Below are positions 10,989 through 21,200 of a stretch of 64,000 nt of DNA, piece after piece; positions within the stretch are counted from its first letter, which is position 1, and each line of letters begins with the position of its first letter. Below the pieces are notes generated by a model, which was not told where the DNA came from, did no database searches, and was given only the letters and a program-made list of their open reading frames with translations. Source of the DNA: Canna indica. Its lineage: Eukaryota; Streptophyta; Magnoliopsida; Zingiberales; Cannaceae. Both the position numbers and the translations under genes were made by a program. Location: contig CP136890.1 of the NCBI GenBank assembly GCA_034359265.1, positions 40,770,501 through 40,834,500 of the forward strand, written 5' to 3'.

Positions 10989-12475
10989 ATGGTGGGTCGA
11001 GGTTATCGTCGGACGAGAGCTACAAAGTCTTCAATCGATCAGACTCCATATTCAGCTGCACTTGCTCCTGCCGCCGAGGCTAGTTCATCGAGACGCAGGT
11101 GGCCACGCGGGCCGAACAGGATTCAGCCTCCACTAGTCGTGGAACAACGCCGACTTATTTCTATGATTGGTGAGCGGTAATGTATTATGAATTATGAATT
11201 ATATATAATTCATCATATCATAATATAATATTGTACTTTATTTTTGTTGTGCAGGTTCAAGCAGGAGGATGTCCCCAGGACTATATCGGGGACAATCCGA
11301 TGATATATGCTTGGGACCTGGCCCACTTGGTCTCACGTGCCCCGTGAGCACGTGGACATGCTCTGGCGCGAGTTTGAGGTACGTATATAAAATTTTTATA
11401 TACATGATGATTATTATTGGTACTGATATTATTGTTTTGCAGGCTTGCTATACTGGCCAGAGGAGTAGAGGTCATTTATTTACAATGCGTGGGAGGCCAT
11501 TTCCCGACAGAGGTACAAGTGCCAGCTGGGGTAGGCCTGGGCACAAGCGATGGTCCGAGTTGGGGCCACAACCACAGCAGAGGCTCGGGGATACGACCCT
11601 AATTGGATTACTCCAGATATTTGAGACCAACTCGTGTCGATTTGGTCGACCGAGCGATGGCAGGAGGTATCACGGACTGTGGCTAGAAATCGCATGCCGG
11701 GGGGAGGAGCGCGTCACATTGGCGACTCTATTTCATTTGCAGTGCACGCGAGTCGTATGGTAAGTATTATATCTTATTTTAAATTATATATTTTATTTAT
11801 TATTCTGTGTACTAATTAATATATTTATTTTGTAAATGTAGACGATGGTGTTTCCTGACGGGTCTGTCCAGCGAACCTCCCCAATGGATGTGTTCGAGTA
11901 GACTCACCGTCGATGACATAGGGCGAGGGAGTACATCAACACTCGTACTGCAGTCATCATGGTAAGCATATTTATTTCAATTATGTATTATTTATTTATA
12001 ATTTAAGTTTTAGGAAAAATATGAAACAAAAACCCAAACTCGTGTATGAGGCCTACACTCAGACGGTGACGCAGCGCGGGGGCACCCCCGAGGACTTTGA
12101 CACTACAGCGTGGGTCGAAGCTGCAGGTGGCTAGGACCACGACCGCGTCTATGGCTTTTCTGATAGTAGCCATGCGCAAGCCGTGCTAGGGCCACTTGGG
12201 GCACCGACCCCTCCGGCAGTTGGTGAGCGGCCCTCCACCTCCAGGATTAATGATCGGAATAAGAGGATATCGACACTGGAGGAGACGGTCGCACGACAGA
12301 GTGAGATGATGGCTCATCAGAGTCAGATGATGGCTGAGATGCATGTCATGCTGAGACAGATGACAGGTCATTCCAGCAATGTACACTCAGATCCATCGTC
12401 ATCGACTCAGTCCACGCCGATGTACACTCAAGCACTCCAAACCCACCGTATGATCCCGACCTTCCTCCACCATCG
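10989..12475 (+). pseudogene. Ptta/En-Spm-type plant transposase module (TNPA-like), exons with lesions
   Basis: Exon-like blocks are separated by AT-rich introns. At 10989-11180 there is MVGRGYRRTR...; at about 11255-11380 a tryptophan-rich block; at about 11443-11760 NAWEAIS, WSTERWQEVSRTVARNR and SISFAVHASRM, the core of the PF03004-type plant transposase; at 11842-11960 a VFPDGSVQ / HRREYINTR block; and at 12010-12475 YEAYTQTVTQRGG, VYGF and a C-terminal coiled coil of MMAHQSQMMAEM repeats. In-frame stops occur (for example near 11480 and 11900). It lies downstream of TNP2 in the same orientation, as in two-gene CACTA elements. It would be expected to bind subterminal repeats. Confidence 0.72.
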
Positions 12476-12719
12476 TAGTGAGCTTTTATTGTTTTATGAC
12501 TTGATTGACTTAATTGGATATTGACTTGTTATATACTTGTTACTTGGATATCTTAGAGATACTTATTTTGTGACTTGTTACTTGGATATATTGGTTCGTA
12601 TAGTGTTGATATGATAGTTTTCATTTCATATATTTTTTATACGATTGTGGATAATTATAATTATAAATATAATTATTTTGATGTATATCTGAGTGTATCT
12701 GTGATGTGTATGTGAATGT

Positions 12720-12765
12720 ATATGTATATGTATATGTATATGAATGTATATGTTTATGGGTGTGT
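12720..12765. repeat. TATATG-type microsatellite
   Basis: Short array of TATATG/TGTATA units inside the CACTA remnant, downstream of the second coding module. Confidence 0.6.
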
Positions 12766-13311
12766 GAGTTATGTATCAGGTTATAAATGTACCAATGGAA
12801 ATTTCTAATTTTGAAATTTCTCAGTTACAGGTTAACATCACAGCAACAGCCTTCCCATGGTCATTCGTGTCAAAGTCGTTGCTAAAAGTGTATCGTAATA
12901 CTTGGGCCGCAAACTCAAAATCATTGCTGATGAACTACAACAACGGCTTAGCAACAGCCTTTCAGCAAAGGCTCTGCAATGGCATTTGGGCCGTTGCTGA
13001 TATCAATAACTACAACAACCGAGTGGCTGTTGCGGAGCCATTGCTTATAAAAATATCAGCAACAAGAGTGCAGCGTTGTTGCGCCATTGTTGATAAGGAT
13101 ATCAACAACAGATATGTCCCATTGCGGAATCGTTGCTAATAATGTTATTAGCAATGGCCGCTCCGACCGTTGCTGATTCGTTGCTAAGTTATCAGCGACG
13201 CGATCTTCTACCACGGCCGCGTTGCAACGGGCAGGGCCATTGCAAGCCGTTGCTGATGTTCTTCAGCAACGGATTTGGCCGTTGGTGATGCTCATTATTC
13301 CAGTAGTGAAT

Positions 13312-13817
13312 GGTGATTTTTTTCTTTACTTGTCTTTCGTAATGACGTGTCCAACGGATCACTACATTTTGAAGGAGCTATAAGCTATGGTGGCAAAAAA
13401 CCTAATCGACCTCACTTAAAACATGAACCTACTTGAATCAAAGTTGGACCTGATCCGAATTCAATATAATTAAATCGGGTTGTGTGTTTTTTTCTAATTT
13501 TTAAAATTTTGGTTTCAAGTTATGTTTTGAGTATTTATTTAAAAATTCAAAAAAAAAACTTAACATAACCACCTAATCCAACTTGAAAAATCTGACTGAC
13601 CTGAAAAAAGACTTGAGTCGTCTATAAATTTTTGAAAGTTATTTTTTTTATAAAATCAAAGTTAATTTAAATCAAATTTGGTCGGGTCAGATTATCATTG
13701 AGTGGTAATCTACATACCACCTCCCATGGGGGCTATGTGGTAATGTCGATTACCGGGGCAATCTGAATTACCAGTAAAGTGTCTGAACCAAACATGGTAA
13801 TGTGTGGGCCCTGAGAA
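13312..13817. other. No gene seen; possible outer MITE split by the next CACTA element
   Basis: AT-rich, with stop-dense frames. From 13690 there are repeated GGTAAT/ATTACC words and an ACCAAAC motif. After the CACTA insertion similar words recur (15650-15690) and end in ACCAAACGCCCCCC, a common plant MITE end. This suggests the CACTA derivative landed in an older MITE, but the left terminus is weak. Confidence 0.3.
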
Positions 13818-15628
13818 CACTACAAGAAAAACAAGCATTTGTGACGGCTAAATTCTGTCACAATTTGTGACAGATCAGTGACGACGTAGAATGAACTTTC
13901 TTCTTTCAAAAATAATGATAGATTTGTGACGGGAACTTTGACACAAGACGATTCCGTCATAAATTCGTCATAGAATTTGTGACCAACTTGGCTTAGAATT
14001 TTTTAATAAATAACTTCAGTGACAAAATAGTGACCATTTTTTTAATAAATTTGGTTGAGCGATGAGTGGAGAGCCAAGTCTAAGGCCGCAAAGAAGAACA
14101 AGAAGACAGAAAATGGCGGAGTAGTGAAGCATACTAGTGGTTCCATTTCTTTTGCAGAGCGTGAGAGAAGATTGGTATAACATAATAAGATCTCTTTATT
14201 ATATTATAAATCTTGTAGTTTATTTATCTCATAGAGTACTTTGATCTTGCAGGAGAGGAAATTGAGTAGGCGCCTAACTGATATTGAAGTATTTGAATAT
14301 GTCCATAGATGTCGCGGAAAGGATGGAACCAAGGGTGATTTTGTGCACAATAAGTCCAAAAGAGTTAGTGCAAGTGACTTTGATGCATTCGGTTAATTAT
14401 TATCATAAATTAAAGATTTTAATATTGATATCATTTCCATTATTATAGGGCAATTATACATCATCCCTCAACACGAATTTGGCTCAGATGTTTTGTCTCA
14501 GTCGAGTTTTGACTCGGATGCATGGATTGAAGCTGTTGGAGCTCCGACTAAAGGGAGAGTGTATGGTCTCGACAAGATACTAAGTTGGTCTTGGCATCCA
14601 ACACATCTTATTCGGCTTCTTCTAGATATGATTAGGGTGGATCTTCAAAGCGTGTGATTGTTGATGAGTAACTTAAGGACATTGAAGAGCTTATAAGATA
14701 AGACTTGCGACAGGGGATGAAAGCATAGACCGAAGCACGTACAAGAGCACTAGTAGAGAAGATGTTGAGTGAGTTGCTTCAGCAATGAGCCATTTTGCTT
14801 CATCGAAGAGGAACTTTATCTTCTACACAAGGTGATGGTGAATCGTAGTTCATGTTGTGTATGAGTAGATGCAATTTGAATGAGTTATGTTCTTATTTTG
14901 ACTAGTATTGGATATAGATATGGATAGATCTCAGATTGTGAAACTTATGTATTATATGGATAGATCATTTTGTTTGGACAATTTGTTTTGAAAATTATTA
15001 TTTTTTGCTGTTGGAGAATGAATTGTGTATTTTGTTTGTGAATGAATTATGTATTATATGCGATGTGGATGCACTTTAGGATGTATTATTCTGTGATGGA
15101 ATTTTGTATTTTGTTTTTGAATTATGAATTATGTATTTTATGTATTTTAAGTTGAAAATGAGCTGAATTAATCAAATTCAACCATAGCAATTGACAATCA
15201 GTGATAGATTTTATGATGGATTCGACATGATACATTTGAATCATTGACAGATTAGTGATAAACTATTTTTGTGATAATTTTTCATCACTGGTCTGTCAGA
15301 AAATAGTCTTTCACTAATCCGTCACAAAAATTTTGACACTAATCTGTCACAAATTATCACAAAAATGGTTTATCACTAATCTGTCACAAATTTTCCGTCA
15401 CAAAGTGATTCCGTGTGTCCATCACAAATCAGACAATATTGTCACAATTAGTGATGGAAAATTTATTTTCCATCACAGATATGAGTGATGGATTTTGTGA
15501 TGGAAAATTTTTTCGTCACAAAGCATCAGCCATGATGTTTTCAGCGACAGATGTTGTGACGGAAATTTTCGTCACTGTTACCCTTCAGTGACGAATTTTC
15601 CTCACTGATGCCTATTTTTCTTATGGTG
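13818..15628 (+). mobile_element. Short CACTA derivative with both termini
   Basis: Left end CACTACAAGAAAAACAAGC; right end, read on the other strand, CACCATAAGAAAAATAGGC, giving 19-bp imperfect inverted ends. Flanks GAA (13815-13817) and AAA (15629-15631) fit a 3-bp target duplication with one change. Subterminal regions are packed with GTGACAGATT / TTTGTGACGG words in both orientations (13840-14010 and 15180-15600). Only a piece of a Ptta-type gene remains inside, and no TNP2 is present. It is non-autonomous. Confidence 0.85.
14070..14640 (+). pseudogene. Ptta/En-Spm transposase fragment inside the CACTA derivative
   Basis: A frame near 14070-14175 reads lysine-rich KAAKKNKK and then GSISFAERERR, the same motif position as SISFAVHASR in the larger CACTA element. 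After an intron-like gap (14176-14252), KLSRRLTDIEVFEYVHRCR and DFVHNKSKR follow. After another gap (14392-14450), FGSDVLSQSSFDSDAWIEAVG and GRVYGLDK follow. This matches the C-terminal half of PF03004-type plant transposases. Start and N-terminal parts are missing. Confidence 0.65.
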
Positions 15629-15700
15629 AAATTTAAAAGTCACATTACCGATAATACATATAGATTGTTACATACCAAACGCCCCCCAAGTGGCTAGCCA

Positions 15701-16422
15701 TGTTGAGATGATCATCTTAATTTTGAGTTATAAAAGGGCAGCACTTAGTGAATTAGAGTGAAATTCTATGATAAGTTGTTGTTGCCCCTTTCTCTTAAAA
15801 GGAACTCAAGAGCTTCCCCTAGCAAGAAGCCAAGAACATCCCCTTTGCAAGATTCTTGTTGTCGCCACCTTCAAGGAACAAAAGTAGGAGCTTCTCTCAA
15901 GATTTGGGACTGTCAACTTCTTCCTCTTGGAGCCCCGGCCTCTTCTTCATCTTCCCTCTTCCACCTTTGAGAAAGGCAGCAAAGAAAAGAAAATCTCCTC
16001 CCCTTTGCGACGCCCCCCTACAACAAGGTACAAGAGTTGCACCGCTTGTTTCTTGTAGTAGTTTCTTGCTTTCTATCCTTCTTTTTAGGGCCACATCTTG
16101 CTTAAAGGACCGGCCCCCTTTCGGAGCCTTGAGAAGGCCGGTCATCCATAGAGCCACGACGAGTTCCCACACGAATGAGAAAATGTGTTTTCTGTATGTT
16201 ACGAGAAGTCTTAGTGTGGATCACCGTTGGAGGGCATTCACGTGTGCATCTACCAAAGGATCGAGGATTTCTTCCACATCTTCTTCCTTAAGGTATATTT
16301 TTCTCATTCTCCTTCTTGAGTTCTAATTTATGTCAAGGGGATCGCTGGTCTTTTGGGATAAAAGAAAATGTTTGAAATTTACTTTACTTTCGTTGTGTGA
16401 TTTTTACCCTAAAATCCCAACA
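15701..16422 (+). mobile_element. Possible solo LTR of a second family
   Basis: Begins TGTTGAGATGATC and ends AAATCCCAACA, so it has TGTTG...CAACA inverted ends. A TATAAAAG box lies at 15731-15738, as expected of a U3 promoter. No target duplication is seen (AGCCA on the left, GAAAT on the right), and family-A LTR sequence begins immediately on the right. The ORF at 15856-16326 overlaps it but has no recognised domain. Borders rest on the TG...CA ends and the TATA position only. Confidence 0.45.
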
Positions 16423-16657
16423 GAAATCCTAAGCGGTGTGCTTAGGTAGTAGAGTAGGCAGGATTCAACATTATAAATCTATTGTGTTAGCATTGCCTTA
16501 ATTGTGTATGCTTGATTGTTGCTTACTTGCTTACGCATTTTTTAAGTTGAATCGTGTTTTGCCTAAGAATTCAAGAAACTAGTTAAAATCGAATTCAGAC
16601 TTACATTTTATAGTAACATACTATTCTCCCCCCTTTAGTATGGCCATTCACTCTACA
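16423..16657 (+). mobile_element. Partial LTR, family A, 3' end only
   Basis: Matches the last 235 bases of family-A LTRs: AAATCCTAAG, GTGCTTAGGTAGTAGAGTAGG, TATAAATCTATTGTGTTAGC and the terminal GGCCATTCACTCTACA. It lacks the 5' three quarters. The GCCGAACCACT part of the conserved block is decayed here. Confidence 0.75.
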
Positions 16658-16665
16658 CATGCAAC

Positions 16666-17473
16666 TATTGGCTTAAAGTTTTCAACCTTTGTCTTAATTT
16701 TGGTTTTGATGATAATATACTCGGAACTAATGTTTCAATGAGAAATAAATTCAGATTCCAAGTCAGGTAGCACGCGACATCCGCGATCAGAAAATTAGCA
16801 CAAAACCAAATAAAATTCTCAAGGATGTTGATCGTTGCTCGGAAAGCGTGAAGATATTGTGTTTAGGTTTAGGGTGTTTAGAGTTTATTGTATAATCCAG
16901 GATGATGAGAAGCTAACTCAAAACTCGGAAGAAACTCAACCTAAATCTGAGTTTCGATCAACCGAAATGGAAATTACCAATAGATTTTGATTGAAGCTCG
17001 ATCGATCGTAAGTTGACTGAAGTTTGATTGGCAGGCCCAATGGCTCTTTTTTCAATGGTTGCTTGCCGTTGAACCTGACTTTTAATCCTTGGTTTCTCTC
17101 TATATATTGATTTTAAACCTTCCTTTGAGCCTCTAGAAACTATTGAGTCATCCTTTACTAAACCACTAGTTTTAATTGAGTCATTTCCTTCAAAATACTA
17201 GCTTTGTATGCTTATCATCTTGACTTTGCCTTCAAGCATGGATCGATTCATCATCAAGGTATCAAGAAACCTAGGACTTCTTAGTTGAGAGCTAAATTTG
17301 TATTTTCTTGATTATTGCTCTCATTGCTCTCATTTCTATTGTATTTTATGAGTTATTTGCTTTGATTTAAGTGTTGTATTTGACCTAGGTTGTTAGATCT
17401 GATTGCTTTGGCGTAAAGTCATATGTCCACTCTTGTACACTAGATTTAAGCATAAGTCCACTGGTTGGTTGAG
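16666..17473 (+). mobile_element. Partial LTR, family A, 5' part only
   Basis: Begins TATTGGCTTAAAGTTTTC and follows the family consensus through the GATCG-containing region (16985-17030) and the TATATATTG area near 17100, up to GGTTGAG, where it stops at the palindrome-flanked insertion. Only eight bases (CATGCAAC) separate it from the 3'-end fragment to its left, so the two pieces stand in the reverse of their normal order. Confidence 0.75.
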
Positions 17474-17670
17474 TGCAACTTCCATGGGCAGACTGCCCAT
17501 AAAAAACATATGAACAAGTAAATATGAACAAAAAATAAATGAATATGAATAGAAAAGGAATGAATATGAATTCATTAACATATACATTCCTTTTCTATTA
17601 GTATTCATTCAATCAAAACCAATATCCACTCGTTCATAGAAACTTTTATGGGCAGACTGCTCATATAAAT
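17474..17670. repeat. Small insertion flanked by 17-bp palindromes
   Basis: ATGGGCAGACTGCCCAT at 17484-17500 and ATGGGCAGACTGCTCAT at 17648-17664 are near-identical direct copies, and each is also a near-perfect palindrome. Between them GAATATGAATAGAAAAGGAA and a TTCCTTTTCTATTAGTATTC stretch form an inner inverted repeat. It could be a small foldback element. No target duplication was found. Confidence 0.5.
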
Positions 17671-18189
17671 TTTTTTCCCACGGGTTCTAACTAAGTGTTG
17701 AAAATCTTTTATTTGGTAAAAGTTAATGTACAAAAGAGTTATATTGAGAAGATGGATGTCTAATGGATTTTAATGGTCAGTATGAACATTATTTCAATTA
17801 AGGAGAAGATTAATATATAAATTTGATACTTGGAATGAAACGAAGAGAAATAAGCAGTCTTTGCAAAATTCTCTACGCAATTCTCTCTCGCTCCCTCTCT
17901 ATTCTCTTTACCCTATCTGTTTGTTTTCCTTTTTCCCATTCTGGTGCAGATCAGAATCTCCTCGTGCACTTGGTTGCTGCGGCCACCATAGAGAGAAATT
18001 AGAAAGGTGAAGGTTCCACTTCTCAGCTGGTATTTCTCAATTCCCCATCAGGAGGTGCAGAAGTGCCATCAGCCATTTAAAGCTTTCGCCTGTTGACATG
18101 ATCCTTCTCAAGGGCAGTAACACAAGATGAAAAACCATGAGCTCTGTCAATGAATTAGGTGTTATTTCTCTAATCTGGGGTTGTGTGAA

Positions 18190-18222
18190 CAGTACAGCTA
18201 CCTTGTTCCGACTTCACTCCAG
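18190..18222 (-). other. 33-nt match to the organellar 16S rRNA 3' end, in the URB2 3' UTR
   Basis: On the minus strand, 15 bases after the URB2 stop codon, the sequence has GAAGTCGGAACAAGG and AAGGTAGCTGTACTG. From memory this matches the universal 16S stretch GAAGTCGTAACAAGGTAGCC and its plastid continuation over about 33 bases with two mismatches. The flanks do not continue the match. It may be a tiny organelle-derived insertion or coincidence. Confidence 0.4.
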
Positions 18223-18237
18223 ACCTCTGGTTTCAGA

Positions 18238-21200
18238 TCACACTTTGCCTTCAAACTGGAAATTCAATTGGTAGTCATGTAGCAAAGATGAAAGAGTGCT
18301 TCTGCATGAACTCTCTGCAGGTTGAAATAGCAGTAGAGTAATAAGTTAGTGCTTACAGAACCTCTCTTGTAAACTGATGGAATTAATACAAAACAAGAAC
18401 TACTAACCATCAAGTACAGTATGAAGCTGTTGAATATCATTTGCGTTGCATATATCGATTAAAGAATATATGCCAGGTCTCAGAGCCTCATCAATCTCCC
18501 TGCAAACAGAAGTGGCCAGTGAAGCCTTGGAATAAAGAAGTTAAAGCGACTATAGCAGTTAGGTCGCTTAGGTTGTTCAAATGCCTTGTACTGCAAACCG
18601 AATGAAAATGTAGCTTCTAAATAATTGTGAAGGAACTCACCTTTTTATGCCTGCTTGTAAGGGGCCAAATCCAGAATATATACTAATGTAACTGGAAAGA
18701 AAGTAAACCGAGTACCTTCCAATAGCATCTTTTTGCTGTCTTATCTGCAAATGTAATAAACGAAAGGGAAATTTACACTTCGTCAACCAGAAATGTGAAA
18801 TGATGAAAAAGATATAAAACAAAAGGAAACAGGAGAGTAAAAGGTGGAGATGCTTTTCAGAATATAGAAACAACAGTGAGGAAATAACATAGTTGTGAAC
18901 ACAGATTTATTCATTGTTCAGAGGTGCCACGAAACTGAATGTTTTAGGAAAGGTCTATAATTATTGACATAATTTCTCTAGAATGATAGTTGTTCATTTA
19001 TCCCCCTCCACAATACTTTATAATGAGAATGACTGCAAATACAAAGAGCAAACATAAAGAGTTGTTCATAACCTTAGCGGGGCTACCAAGAAGGCAAGAA
19101 CAGACTTAATATCTCATTAACATGAAGATAAGAAGGGTGCAATGAAAGCCAAAAGATCTTGTAGGTCAAACATGACAAAAGACATGATTTCTATGGAATC
19201 ATAATAGAGGTGTCAATGGGTCGGGGGCGCCCGTGGACGGCACGGACCTGGCCCGAAAAGGGCCGTGCTTGACCCGGCCCGAAAAATTTCGAGTCGGCCA
19301 AGCACGACATGCCTGTGCCATAGTTGGCATGGCACACTAGGCCTGCGCCCGCAGGCCTAGGCTTGTTGCGCCAGGCTTAGGCTTGTTACGCCAGGCCTAG
19401 GCCTGTTGCGCCAGGCTGGTCTGACCCTGGCCCGAGGTCGAAGGGGCAGGCCTCGTACTGTGCTGGGCCACCCCTTTGGCAATCCGGGCCGTGCCAAGCA
19501 TGGCCCGGATTTTACTCGGCCTGTGCCTAGCACAACCCGACAAATAATGGGCCCGCCCGAGCCTTGGCACGGCCCATTGCCACCTCTAAATTGTAGTTTC
19601 CCATGTTTCTCCTCATTTAGTTTGCTTATTTTACGATGCACGTTCACCTCATGATGGCCTCTCACTTAAATTGAGTTCTTTCATGGACCTATTGTACAAG
19701 CTTCTCCGTTCCATTTCTTACGGCTTCAGTTTTCAAAACACCCTCAGAAATTCTTGAAGGTTGCAATCAGAGGGGAAATGTTGTTTCATTGATCAATAGC
19801 CACAATGTTTCCTGTGCTGTGGTATACACTTCTATAAAACCTTGAGTTCCGACGGCATCAACCCTCCTTTGAGCAACTGGATCCAATCAATGGTCATCCA
19901 CATTGCCCATGCACGCTAATATAATATAGCTTTTAAGCATCCAATACCAACTGTTTGCTCCCAAGTGATGCCATAAGCAGAAAGTGACTATATAATCAAA
20001 GCTAAGACCCTCACCATAAACTCCATACTACAATTTTGTTATTGCAATTAAATATTACTACAGTAACATTTTGAACACATACCAAGATTAGTTGTCCTAA
20101 TACTTTTAGTCATCATGCATTGTCATAACTAAAGCATGTCAACTCTTGTATTCACTATGCCTAGTGATCGAGTGCATCTGCTCATGGTTCCATTTGAGTA
20201 TCACACATTTATACCAACTGGCTTGGTCTAATTCATGCAGACGAGAAGCACAATAAATGTCTGCCTCGCTATAGTATATCCTACTCTGATCATTGATGAT
20301 CTCAGCTTTTAGACCTGAAATCCAAGCCTTTTCTCAATATACGAGCCATGGTTTCAAATACAGTACTATACCAAGCCGCCAGTATCAAATGTACCCATCA
20401 GTAAAAATAGCCATTGGAGTACTGTTTCCACAGTTCCAACAGCTATTTTGAATGTGGGAGCACTATTGTGGCTGGGTTATGAGGCTATTACCCCTCTTGG
20501 TTTGTTTGTTTAGGTTCATAAATTCATATAATAGGATAATAGGATAGAATAACAAATGAGAGAGAGAGAGGGTGTACACTGGAAATAATATCAATTTCAT
20601 ATTCTTCTTATATTATTTTCTTCTAATTTAAACACTAAGCAGACAAGGATTAAAATTCATATCTTATCCTCCTTTATCCCTTAAAACAAACATGCCCCTC
20701 GAGCCTTCATTTCTTTTCTATTTCCATCTGAACATTGAAAACCTTTCACTCTCCAACTATCAATTCCTTATACCTTGAGAGTATTCTCTAATGTGGCTAT
20801 TGCAAACCTATGGTATGTTCCTTCTTTTTGACTTTTTAGTAAAATCTATGAATCTTTAGTAATTATACTGAGTTGTAACTCTAGAATTTGAACTTATTTT
20901 TACAACTTAATTATTAGTTTTAGTGGTATATTGAGTTTCTTATAAATGTAAGTTATTTCTTAAAACTATTTGAGTTTGTCTTTCATTTTTACTAAGTTCC
21001 TATCCAGTTTAGGTTTAAATTAAAAAAAGTTATTCTTTTAGTAAATTATTCAAGAACAGACTTTTCAAAGAAAAAATGGGAAAAGGGGTGAACAACACTC
21101 AAAACAACTCAGTATAATCCCTCATGTACCTTCCTGAGTGTTAGTACACTGCTAATACTATACTAGCGCGTTTGTTTCACGGGATATGGCTGGTGCCGAT

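Larger units (their letters stand above)
9202..13308 (+). mobile_element. Decayed CACTA (En/Spm) element
   Basis: A TNP2-like transposase remnant is followed by a second, spliced Ptta/En-Spm-type module, then subterminal repeats, then a terminus reading CCAGTAGTG at 13300-13308. That is CACTACTGG on the other strand, the hallmark CACTA end. The subterminal repeats (12840-13300) alternate CAGCAACGG and CCGTTGCTGA. The left CACTA end was not found, so the 5' border is given as the first transposase codon. Both coding modules are disrupted. Confidence 0.8.

Noticed and set aside
15856..16326. 156-codon serine-rich ORF as a gene
   Set aside because: It lies inside a TG...CA bordered region, has low-complexity composition and no recognisable domain or neighbour.
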